DNA of 64,000 bases from Arthonia radiata. Lineage: Eukaryota > Ascomycota > Arthoniomycetes > Arthoniales > Arthoniaceae. The stretch is taken from assembly GCA_002989075.1 (NCBI GenBank), contig PSQN01000001.1, forward strand, positions 310,001 through 374,000, in the 5' to 3' direction. Shown here piece by piece: positions 12,541-22,800 of the stretch. The notes under the pieces were generated by a model. It did no database searches, was not told the origin of the DNA, and saw nothing but the letters and a program-made list of their open reading frames with translations. Numbering within the stretch: position 1 is the first letter of the stretch; each line of letters starts with the position of its first letter. The translations under genes were made by a program, and so were the position numbers.

Positions 12541-13506
12541 ATGAAACTCATTAGCACTGCTCTTCTGCTCATCTCGAGCCTCTCAATCTTCACCTCAGCG
12601 CAACCGCTCAACATGTCGAGCCAAGCCCCCAGTTCCTCGGGAGCCCTTTTCTCGGTGCACACCACACAAGTCGACGGCGTCAACCTTTTCTACCGCGAGG
12701 CTGGCTCTCCCTCCAACCCTACGATACTCCTCCTTCATGGCTACCCCTCTTCTTCGTTCGAGTTCCGTATGCTCATCGCCCTCCTGCAGGACAAGTACCA
12801 TATTCTTGCCCCCGACTATCCAGGCTTTGGCTTCACCGACGTCCCAGCTGCCCGAAACTATACTTACACCTTCGACAACATCGCTTCAACCGTCTCTCAG
12901 TGGTTGGCCCAGCTCAATGTGAAGGATATGAGCATCTACATCTTCGACTACGGTGCGCCCATCGGCTTCCGTCTCGCCCTCGAGAATCCGGACCGCATCC
13001 GCGCGATCATCTCTCAGAACGGCAACGCCTACATGGAGGGTATCGGACCCGCTTTTGCGCCACTCAGCAACTACTTCAACGACCCCGGCAACCTCGCCGC
13101 TGAGCTGACCGTGCGCGGCTTCAACACAGAGGCGGGGACCAAATTTCAGTACATGACAGGGGTGCGAGACCCCAAAGCCATCGATCCCATCTCTTACACG
13201 CTCGACTCGGCGCTGCTTGCACGCGAAGGTAATGTCGATATACAACTGACGCTTTTCCGTGACTACAAGACCAACTTTGAGATGTACGGGAAATGGCAGG
13301 CTTACTTGCGGGAGAGACAGCCGCCGGTGCTTGCGATTTGGGGCAAGAATGACCCGTTCTTTGTCGCGCCGGGCGCGGAGGCGTTCAAGAGGGATGTGAA
13401 AGATGCGGAGGTGAAACTGCTGGATGCTGGGCATTTTGTGCTGGAGACGGATGTCGGGGCTGTTGCTGATGCTATGCGCGACTTCTTGGGCCGACATGGT
13501 ATTTGA
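12541..13506 (+). CDS. Secreted alpha/beta hydrolase (epoxide hydrolase / dehalogenase-like)
   Basis: Intronless, 321 residues. The N-terminus (MKLISTALLLISSLSIFTSA) is a good signal peptide, so the enzyme is probably secreted. The fold motifs are in order: LLLHGYPSSS (oxyanion loop), APDYPGFGFTD, a nucleophile elbow IFDYGAPIGFR with Asp136 where lipases have Ser, an acid region GKNDPFF, and the catalytic His298 in GHFVLE. An Asp nucleophile with this loop is what epoxide hydrolases and haloalkane dehalogenases use, so a hydrolase acting on epoxide- or halide-like carbon is likely; the substrate cannot be read from the sequence. A second ATG at 12613 would give a form without the signal peptide. 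Confidence 0.88.
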   Translation: MKLISTALLLISSLSIFTSAQPLNMSSQAPSSSGALFSVHTTQVDGVNLFYREAGSPSNPTILLLHGYPSSSFEFRMLIALLQDKYHILAPDYPGFGFTDVPAARNYTYTFDNIASTVSQWLAQLNVKDMSIYIFDYGAPIGFRLALENPDRIRAIISQNGNAYMEGIGPAFAPLSNYFNDPGNLAAELTVRGFNTEAGTKFQYMTGVRDPKAIDPISYTLDSALLAREGNVDIQLTLFRDYKTNFEMYGKWQAYLRERQPPVLAIWGKNDPFFVAPGAEAFKRDVKDAEVKLLDAGHFVLETDVGAVADAMRDFLGRHGI

Positions 13507-14035
13507 TCAGGCGCAGTGCGCTTTGTAAGTGCTGCCACGATTTCCGCGTGTAAAGACGAGTCTAGAGCTATTGGTAATGTGATTGTTTTGATGGTTTAAG
13601 CAGAAGCCATCTCATCCGGCTCTTCCGAGCGGTGCTAAAGCAAGTCGACCGTGATGCTAAGCGGCAATAGTGCTTGAATATAAGGAAGAGGATCAACCCA
13701 TCAATCATTGTTTTACTGCGCGTGTCAGGATAGGTTTTCGGTTTACTAGCGGAACCATGTACCACCAGCAGAGGCTCTGCCTTTAGACAACGATGTTTGG
13801 ATCCAGTGTGACTTCTACCTCCAAGGCGAACGCTTACATCTCCCTAGCCATACGCTCAACGTCTGAGAAATCATTCTTCTCATGGCAAAACACCTTGGGT
13901 GTTCAGCCTCTCAGATCGGCTGTCTGCGGGTCGACAACCGGCCTTGGCGTGCCCGATATGTCGAAGTGTCATAAGTCATGCATTTCTAACTCGTCAATCA
14001 TCAGTCCATGCATGCTCGCCCGTTCGCTCTAAAAG
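13507..14035. other. Intergenic, with a broken coding-like stretch on the minus strand
   Basis: Between the convergent hydrolase genes. On the minus strand, about 13785-14035, one frame reads as plausible protein (it includes GTPRPVVDPQTADLRG and CHEKNDFSDVERMAREM) but is interrupted by three stops. It begins just after an acceptor-like CTGATTAGCTTTTAG. It may be a decayed gene end or an exon region I cannot join. The plus-strand 79-codon frame here has no support. Confidence 0.3.
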
Positions 14036-14392
14036 CTAATCAGCTAATCGCCACAGTCTCGTTTCTTCCGCATGTCGAAGGGCCGACGACATCGATGACC
14101 TGGCAGAAGGACCTGGTCGTAATGCACGGCGATCGACGTCAGACTCTCTAGCGATCAGCTCCTCGGAAGAGGAGCCTACGTGACCGCGCCAAAGGATTGC
14201 GCTGCTGAACGGTGGTTGTCGACATCTCTTGCAACGTCTGATGTGCTGAAGCAGTCGCTCCCGTTCGTAGGTGACCTTGTGTCTCGCTAATCCGGCCTTG
14301 ACCTGGGCGTATGGTGTCCGGTTTCTGACGAGTTCGTTCTTTTGGCGCCTCGCAGTGGTCCTCAGTGTCTGTTCTCTAACCCGCTGGCCTTC
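14036..14392 (-). other. Open frame continuing in phase after the hydrolase stop codon
   Basis: Directly after the TAG that ends the neighbouring hydrolase (14395-14393) the same frame stays open for 118 codons before the next stop. The translation is Arg/Lys/Gln/Glu-rich and protein-like, for example QKNELVRNRTPYAQVKAGLA and TYERERLLQHIRRCKRCRQP. It has no ATG near its beginning, so it would not be picked up as a separate gene. It could be a C-terminal part of the hydrolase reached by splicing or read-through, an eroded neighbour gene, or chance. Confidence 0.35.
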
Positions 14393-16208
14393 CTACAGAC
14401 CTGCTTCGTCTTTCCACGCTCTTCCTGCCGCCTTCGCCGCAGCCTCAGCACGGATGCCTTCACCTTTCAATGCTTTCTCTTTCGTCACTTCCTCAACGGT
14501 CTCCACAGCGCCGACTGCATCCTCCCCTGCCCAGCTCGCTCGGAGAAACGCTTCGGCCTTCTTGAACACCTCCACTCTTGTCCGCTTTTCCTCGAGGCTG
14601 AGCCATGTCTCAGGCATCTGCGTCCAGCCATGCTTTTCTTGGTAGCGCTCTACGCGCAGGTCTTTACCCCGGCCTTCTGCGATGCACTTTGACACCCATT
14701 CCTCGGACTGCTCGTGTAATGTGTCTTTCGCGCAGAGGACGAGTAGCATGCGCGCGTCGGGGTGGATGTCACGCGCAGGCGAGGCCAGACCCGGTGAGGC
14801 TCGGTAGTGCTCTGTTATTTCTTTCGGACAATACGACGGTGCTAACGTGTCGTTGACGCGGCTCCACCATGATGGACCACCAGCGGGGTGCGGACCGAGC
14901 GCTTCTGGACGCGAGCGCTCGGAGGGAAGGAGGCGAAGGTCCAGTGAGGGATAGAAGAGTAGAAGTGGTATTTGTGGTTTTTGCTCCGGGGCTGAGTTGG
15001 TCGTTTGTGTGGAAAACGGAGAGAGACGGGTCGGGTCGGGAGCGGTGGCGGCTCTTGAGAGAGTCGACGGATCGAGAGTTGACGGCGGTGCTTCGTCAGG
15101 CTGTTCGGGCTTGGAAGCTGAAGCAGCGGCTGTGGTGAGATGAGCATCTTCGCCAGTTGCTCTAGGTGTTGTAGTAGTAGGGCGTTGAGGACCGAGATTA
15201 GAAAACGGGCAGAGCCATGGTGGTTTATCTGCTGGCATATGTGGTGTATCACTAGGCACGTCAAGGCCCATATTGAGTGCGATGTTGCTGCCTGAGCTGA
15301 ATCCACACACTGCTATGCGATCACGGTCGAGCTTGATCTTCAAAGGTTGCCGTAATTGACGACCTTTTCTATTCTTGAACTGCGCTTCATTAATCTTGTA
15401 GCTAATAGTGTTCTGCAGATCAATAATGCCCCTACGACCGGGATGCTTTTCTTTCATTGCTTTTCCCTCCGTTTTTTCGCGGGATCGCCATGACCCTGTA
15501 TAGGAACTTGCACTATGTGGCATCTTTGGCCTTCGGGGTGGAGGTCGAACAATCTCATTTATAATATCCTCCGCGTCATGAATGGCAGCAGGGAACTTGT
15601 CGATCGGTCCCATACGATAGTCGACACTGATAACTATACACGATAAGTTTCGTGCCATCTGTGCGCAGAAGGGCGCCTGCTCAAGTGGAGAGCCCATGAA
15701 GAAGCCTCCGCCGTGGAAATCGACAATGACTGGCAGAGCGCGGACGGCGACATCTTTGCTTGCGAAGGGCGGCTCCTCGACAGTAGGTACATCATCATTA
15801 CCTGTCTTGCTTGTCTTGCTATTTTTGCTCTTTGCAGAAGCTTTACTGTCTCTGCTGGCTGTACTTTTCGACGAGGCCTGGCTGTTCTGGCTGTTGAGAG
15901 TCGCGGTAGAGTTGGCGGCGGTGTTACCGGGCTTGTAGGGGTCGTCCTCGCCGATCGGAGGCAGGAATACATATACTGGGATAGTCCGCTTGGTGATCTC
16001 GTAGTCTCGGGAGGGTAAATCGAGGATAAACGGTTGTGGTCCCAAAGGACTTGTGTACTTCAAGACGGCAGCAGGGACAGCGCGAGGAAGCTTTACTAAA
16101 GCCGATTGCCAAAGGACCTATATCAAGGGTCAATCAGCAATTGAGGTTGTGCTTGTCGCTGCGATCTACCTCAAACTTGTTGGACACAGCACTTTTGATC
16201 TTGTCCAT
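14393..16208 (-). CDS. Alpha/beta hydrolase, hormone-sensitive-lipase-like (Abhydrolase_3)
   Basis: Two exons, 16208-16170 and 16117-14393, separated by a 52-nt intron; 587 residues. The first exon supplies only MDKIKSAVSNKFE. HGGGFF (residues 148-153) is the HSL-type oxyanion motif and GFSSGSN holds the nucleophile Ser287. The sequence PVIVDFHGGGFFMGSPLEQA followed by VISVDYRMGPIDKFPAA is typical of the family. The likely acid lies in LLVLCAKDTLHEQ and the likely catalytic His in EKHGWTQMP. Two insertions of low complexity (Ser/Lys-rich at about residues 80-130 and Thr/Pro-rich in the middle) enlarge it beyond the usual 300-400 residues. Substrate unknown, probably an ester. Its reading frame continues open after the stop (see 14036-14392). 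Confidence 0.85.
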
Positions 16209-16867
16209 GACTTCTCGGGAAAGGAGAGCAGACAAGTGTTGATAACTTCGGTGCTATGAAGGTAGCGAGGGAGTGTGTGTGGCCCTTCTTGAGTACTCAA
16301 GGAGGAACTTGACAAAATGAGAGACAGGCGTGTGCTGGGAAAAGGCTTCCAGCGCCCTTGTCGGCGGTGCTGCGCGTGAGATAGAAGAAGACTGATGTCA
16401 TTGTTTATTATTCGTCGGGATTTACTGCGAGCTCGCAGATCGTGTCAGGTGACGTTGCCGACCCCTGGTTAGAGGCACAATCATCGGCAGAGCCTTTGCA
16501 TGCAGCAAGTATTGTTTTGATCTGCACCATGGACCAGTTGCGCCGCTTCTTTGCTGTCTATACGATTGTTTCAAGAACATAAGTCGTATCGCGCATGTTG
16601 CTCGACATCTCGGGCATCGATGGTTTGGCATCGGCACTATATCCTGACATGCGTGATAGGTATTGCCGGAGAATCTTGGCGCTCGCAGTCACGTGAAGGC
16701 CGTCGACCGGAATACCTCGAATTTGTAAGCATTCTCGCACTAGCACAGCCTTCGTTGGGTCATCCTATAGCTTGAACCGTGCCGTGAGATAAGAGTGCCT
16801 TGCATATTCGACTAAAAAGCCTTTTAGGGTCACCACGTAATCTATCGTAGCTCGCAGAAGGACGAAC
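16209..16867. other. Divergent promoter region
   Basis: Separates the minus-strand hydrolase from the plus-strand Zn2Cys6 factor. Short frames on both strands have no domain or splice support. I see nothing else definite. Confidence 0.5.
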
Positions 16868-19467
16868 ATGCCACAGCTCACAGAAGTATCTGACAAGCGT
16901 TCACGAACTCGCACTGGATGTTTGACATGTCGGCAACGGCGAATAAAATGTGATGAAACGAAGCCAGCGTGCTTACGCTGCCACAAAGCTAATGTGGTGT
17001 GTGCTGGATATGAGCCACGGCGGCAAGCCATCGAAGAGCCAATGCAACAGCCAAATGGGCTAGACATACAGCCATCAATACGTCAATCCATTCACCAGCG
17101 CGCAGGAGGTGTACTCGGGTTTGATCAATATGTACACCGTACATCTGCTCTTATCTCTGATGCCGACCACCTTTGGTATTGGCGAGATCACATTGTCGAT
17201 GCTTCATACACTTGTGAATGCTTATTCGATGCCGTACTGGCCCTTGGCATGACCGATAAAGCGTTGCAGCTCCAACCGGCTCATTCAAAAGGTAATCATC
17301 CTCTCATCAGACAGCTCAAAGAGGTAAGTCTACAGGCTTTAGACTATACCTTTCGCAATTCCTTGAGAGGCATTCACTCGTTGAAATGGAGGCGCCTCTT
17401 CAATGCGCCCATTCCCAAAGCAAACAACATTCGCGCGGGTGCTCTCAGGATGCATTGCGCTGACACGTAACGCTGTAGGTAAGTCTACAGCCTCATCAAA
17501 GTTTCTTCTGTTGTTTGTTGAGCGGCTAACATTCGCTGGAAGGAACGCGCTGTCTGGAGACACTCATTCTGAAAGCAAAATACATCCGCATTTGTGCTCT
17601 TTAAAAATACTATATGCTGACACTCAGCGCTCCAGATGGCCACTGCGTGCTTTGCGTCTAGCAAGAAGATTGTGTGTAGTGCAGACTTCTCAGACGATGG
17701 CCTGACAGATGATAATCGAGTTGCAGCATACATCATCTTGGCATATCATCAAGTAGGCAGCAAATCGGCTGTCTATTTTCTGATTGACTGACGTATTGCA
17801 GTGGCTCAACAATGATGCAGCTTCGGCCTTCCGAATGCTGGTCAATGCTAAGCAATCGTTCGCATCAGCATCTATCATTGCTCAGTCGATGGATGCGCCG
17901 CTCCGTGCGAGCATCCGGCATCTTGATCTCAAGTCCAAGTCGCTGCTGACGCAACTGATCACTGCAATTGGGCCTTCAATTTCACCAAACAGTATAATCT
18001 CGCCCACAGAGGAGCAACAGCGATCTCTCAACCAGGAGATCAAGGCACTCCGAACGATTGTGTCGCGGGACGACCTCATCCACATTGCCATCTGGAAGCC
18101 ATTCAGTGTTTACGGGTCAGAAGTGGCAACAGAGTACTTCGGAAACTTTCATAATCAGCTTTCGCAGTGGCAAACTCAGACAAGACATGTCTTCCAACAT
18201 TACGATACTTCTATAATCAGCGCCTCCTACTCAGAACCTTCTAGCGCATCGCTCAGTCAGCTTGCCATGCCGCCAGTACCTCAGGCTCTGGGTGAGGTAG
18301 AAACTGCTATGGCTTTAGCCACTTACCATGCGTACATGGCCCGAGTTCTTACTGTGCTGAGTATGTTAAGCGAAGGCGCGACAGATAGCCAAGACCATGA
18401 AGTTCGCGCTTACCTTCATATTTATGAGCTGCTTCGTGTTGTTGCGGGTGTAGTCAAAGACGGATCTCACGAAACAGAAACAGCGTATGGTCAGCGAGAC
18501 TCTGTCAAAATGAGCCTGTCGTCGCTTCTCTGCCTAGTCGCGCCATTCGTCTACGATTTCAAGTAGGTATACAGCGTCCATGCTGTACGTGAACAAATGG
18601 GCTAACATTCAAACTTGCAGCTCGAGGGAGTACTTGGCTCAAAAGCTGTCGCATATCGGCAGTGACGGGCTTGATAATGGCACAGCTTACAGTCACTGCT
18701 GGAGGGTGTGGCAACGTATAGTAAGTCTCGAAGCATCCACGCATGCCATTCTGTGACCCTTTGAGCACCTGTAGAAGGCTCCCTCGCCGGCGCGCCACCG
18801 TGAGCTTCGGCTTTAGACCGAAAGTCGCTGGTGTGACTGCTGTTCGGGAATCTCTGTACTGACGTTCTGCCTTTAGGAGCGAGATGCATACCCCAGCCCG
18901 GAACAGGCAAAACGTATGCCTGCAATCAGCTCGCACAGTCCGTTGGGACCGCTGGCATATCGCGTCATCCCTATCATGTTTTGGAGTGCCGCTGGAACTG
19001 GTGAGCATGTCGTGTACTACGTGCAAGGCGAAGCAACTCAGTTGCAGATCGGTCGACGGGTGATACTCGCACGGGCGTCGTGGACGTACGGGTCTGATGG
19101 TAAGCCTTGGAATATCCACACATTCCAGAGCAGCCACGCATTGGACCCTGTGCCTGATTATGACCCTTCCGGCGACTCGTCTGCCAGCACTGCTCTAGAA
19201 CGGCTGGCTCGGACGGGCGTGTAACGGGTGTGAATGCTGTACAGAAACATTCATGCTGATATAACTCCCCTAGGTATACTCTACTATGATCAGACCGAGA
19301 TCATCGATCCAGACGCGGAGATCAACCAGCAATTAGGCAGTGGATGTGTCTACGAGTTCTTGGCTGGAGCCGAGCCCCTTGCTGCCGAATGGTTCACCGC
19401 CCTCGCGGCTTTGCCGCCGCGCTTATGTCGCGCATTTGAGACGAGTGAAGGCCGCCCAGTATCCTGA
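16868..19467 (+). CDS. Zn2Cys6 fungal transcription factor with long duplicated introns
   Basis: Model: 16868-17323, 17636-17752, 17802-18562, 18621-18720, 18877-19099 and 19274-19467, all in phase, 616 residues. The DNA-binding cluster is complete: Cys18, 21, 28, 35, 38 and 45, the CX2CX6CX6CX2CX6C pattern. The middle matches the usual regulator layout, including VAAYIILAYHQWLNNDAASA (a conserved helix region). The first gap is filled by two back-to-back introns (17324-17478 and 17479-17635). The fourth gap is 156 nt. The last junction is less sure: if the 174-nt intron at 19100-19273 is not removed, the protein ends at 19224 instead with a different tail. Nearby targets cannot be deduced; it sits beside the HSL-like hydrolase in divergent orientation. 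Confidence 0.82.
17324..17635 (+). repeat. Two adjacent, diverged copies of one intron (155 and 157 nt)
   Basis: Both copies begin with the same GTAAGTCTACAG, carry GCTGACAC about 19 nt before the end, and close with YAG. The second donor follows the first acceptor with no exon base between. An 83-nt internal block starting at TTGAG, 40 nt from each donor, aligns without gaps at about two thirds identity. Removing both restores the reading frame of the regulator. This looks like a tandemly duplicated intron, or a single long intron built from two copies. Confidence 0.75.
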
Positions 19468-19827
19468 GCTAGAAAGATTCCTACAAGACCTTGACATCTT
19501 ACGAGCAGTCTGAGCACGCCTCAGAACCGCTCTAATTCAGGCAGGTCACTGTCGGTCTTGTAACATGAAACTTTGTTTGTTCACTGTTCCCCACAGCACC
19601 CAAAACGCACGAGCGAAGTGGACATGGATGGGTCATACGAGAACTTCATTCACCATAATATTAAAACAAAGAATTCACGCTCGCAGCCGTGCCATACGAT
19701 ACCCATGCTCAAGACGCCTCGCTAACGAACCACCAGCCATTGTCTGTACCCGGACACCCGTTGTTGCAAAAGTCCCGCGCTTCTCACATAATCATCGCTT
19801 GTTTTCCACACTTCCTGTGGCGTTTGA
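19468..19827. other. Convergent intergenic region
   Basis: Lies between the ends of the Zn2Cys6 gene and the large F-box-like gene. Nothing recognisable apart from presumed 3' ends. Confidence 0.5.
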
Positions 19828-22800
19828 TCAGCCCTCCATGCCCATGACGTCCTCCTCCAACTCCACGTCGTCGAGCCCTTCTACTGTGCCTTCGGCACTG
19901 CTCACATCACCATCACCACCTTCCTCTCCCTCAACATCCGCGATGAGCTCGTCCACAGCAGCTTCCAGCTCAGCACCGTCCACTTCCGGCTCCACGTCCA
20001 ATGTCGGTGGGGCAAGCTGCACAGGCGCCGGTGGTGGGGTGGTGTGATTGGCATCGACACCCGCGCCATCCATCTCCGCTAAAGCCGCATTGCTTGCCAC
20101 ATCATCAGTAGCAGGCACGGGCTCCTCGCCCAAGGTGGCCCAAAAGTCGCTCCACGACCCATCATCTACCATCTTGCCTACTTCGTCATCTTCCTCGTAG
20201 CTAGCTGATGCAGCGCTGTCAGAGCTGCCGGATGAGGCGTTCGACGACAGAGAAGCTTGCGACATGAGCTCGAGGGCTTTAGATGTCTCCAATGCAAAGC
20301 GGCAGCGGGATTGGATTGTGGGGTGGCTGCGGCAGTTGGGGCAGAGCTGTTGGGCAGCAAATTGATCGATCGTTGGTGGTGGAGGCGATGTGCTTGTTGA
20401 ACTTGGCTGAGCCGTCGAAGCATTGGCTGGAGCAGGCTGGGTATTAGTGGCGCCATGCCCCGGGACGGCGGCAGCGTTTGTGCCTGTTGCAGCCTGAGCG
20501 TACGACGCTGATGTTAGAGCAGGAGAGCAAGCGCTGCAAGGACAGCAGCGACTCTCTCTTCGACAGTCGCCGCATACCAAGACATTACAACCTGCGCAGC
20601 GGAGTGCCTCGTGATCATTCTGGCCAGTGGAGGTATGGATGACACCGCCACGTACGTGCTGTTGGGGTCCTGCCGCGTGTGCTATGATTGCGCTCAGCTG
20701 ATTTGCGTGCGTTGGTGCAGGGTGCGGATTGCCGTTGAGGTTGCCCGGGAGCTGGTTCTGCATTGCCGCCTGCAATTGGTGATGGGGAGGGCCGGGCAAC
20801 GGCGGAAGAGCCTGTTGGGCTGGCTGATTTGGTTGTGGCTGGGCTTGAGCCGGTTGATTCGTAGCGAATCCAGGTCCGTACAAGAAGGTCATTGTTGTTC
20901 CGGGGGCCAACGTCATGTTGCCTAAGGCACCCATGTTGGCTACGAATGGCATTGCGTGAGGGTGGTGATTAGCAACGTGAGTCGCAAAGTTGGTGGTGGC
21001 CGTCACTGTCGATACGGCATTTGTGCCTGGTTGGTGGGTCGGACTGGAAGCTGCGACCGCATTGGACGTCTCAGTGGCGGTACAGCGAGGCCTTGGGTCG
21101 CCCAGTGTGCGGGGCGACGGGCAGAAGAATGCACCACAGCCCAGCCAACGTGGGGTTGAAGTGCGAGGAGGCGTTGCAGACGGTGGAGAAATCGATAGAC
21201 CAGGCTTCGATGAATGCGTGTGTGATGGGAGGACCGTGAGCGATTTCGTCCGCCTTATGGAAATAGCTTTGCTTGGTGCGTCGGTGAAAGGTGAGATAGG
21301 AGATATTGGATCATCTGCTGGATCGACGTCGTGGTCTGCAGGTACCCATTTGCGCTCGGAGCGTCGCTTCTCGTCAATGGCTTCCATACCGGCTACGATT
21401 GGCCTCCACTTGGCAAGAAAGATTCGTAGGTTGGCATCTCGTAGCCCGTGAGCCACAGCTTGCTCACCGCGCCTCAGGTTCTGCACCTGCTGAACGACCT
21501 TGCGCTCTTGGTCGAGCTTGCGAAATCCGCAACGACGAGCTTTCAGCTGCTTGATGTCATGCTCAATGCAGATTGGTAAGTTGCACGCCTTGCAGGTGAC
21601 TCGCCACTTAGAAGAATTGTAACATTCTGCGCAAAGAGAGCGAGGTGCTTTGTGCGGTTGCGTAATGTTCTGATGAGGCGATAATGGAGACGAAAGAGTT
21701 GTGAATAAGGCCGCATCTGCAGAGTTGACGGGTGGCGAGCTGACCGACGAGCACGAAGAATGGGACTGCGCTTGCGAGGACTCACCTGCGGAATTTTCAC
21801 TGGCAGGTGACTGGCTTCTCTGCGACGCCGAACCCTCATCCTTCGTCTTCACTATCCGCAATGGGAAATCGACGTCCTCAAAACCTTGCCCTTGCGGTAA
21901 AGGTGCCGCTCGAACGTTGTCGCCATTAGGCGTACCAATGAAACCGATCCCACCTCCACCGGAGAAGGTTGGCTTGAGACAGCACCAATGCATGTCAAGC
22001 CGAGGGTTCGACGTTGGCCGCTCCGATTGGGAGCTGCTGTCCTCATCACTCGAGGATTCATCACTCTGGTTGCTCTCGCTCATAATATTGGGGGATCTCG
22101 TCGCGCCAGGCGCCCACCAGTATCGCTCGTTCTGCCGCCTTCTCCTTCGACGTGCAGCCGGTCCGGCATCAACTGTGGGTGCTTCCAATGATGAAATAGA
22201 TGCTGTCATATCAGCGGCAGCTTCAACACCTCGCCTGCGCTTCTTTCGCACGGGTCGGTCGAATGCGCATGAATGACACAAGGTCTTTCGACACCCGGCA
22301 CAATGCATTCTCACACTGCACTGTTCACATCGTTCTAGTATTTGATCTCCGCAGGCGTAACACTGAAACCCCTCGACGAAGGCCTTGTGAGACCTGCGTT
22401 CATGGGTAGGTAGCTCTTTGCCATCTTCGTTGTTGGTGATGCCTGAACCCAACGCTTCGCCACCGTAGCCGCACTCATGTTCGTCCCACAGCCGGCCAAC
22501 GCTACCACTGTCTGCATCACGCCGATTGTACCGCTCTCGACCTCTTGTCTCTTGTAAATCTTCAGTAGTTCCTAGAAAGTTCTGGGACCGCCACAGTCTG
22601 TCAAAAGGCACCCAGACCTCACTGGCACCAAACCCTGAGCGGCCTATCCAGTAATCTTTCCTCCTAAAGCAGCGACCTCCGGATGTTGGACACCATGCTG
22701 TGTCAGTCCATATCTTGAATCGATGGCAGATCTCTATCAGCTGGTGTGTTGGGTGTGAGTCTGAGTCACGTCGACTCAAAGATGATGGCAGGTACGGACG

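Noticed and set aside
17293-17312. GTAATC ... CAG as a micro-intron within exon 1 of the regulator
   Set aside because: Only about 20 nt, and reading through keeps the frame without a stop.
19219-19242. A 24-nt intron near the end of the Zn2Cys6 gene that would also join the frames
   Set aside because: Too short for fungal splicing; the 174-nt intron from 19100 keeps phase with a better donor and branch site.
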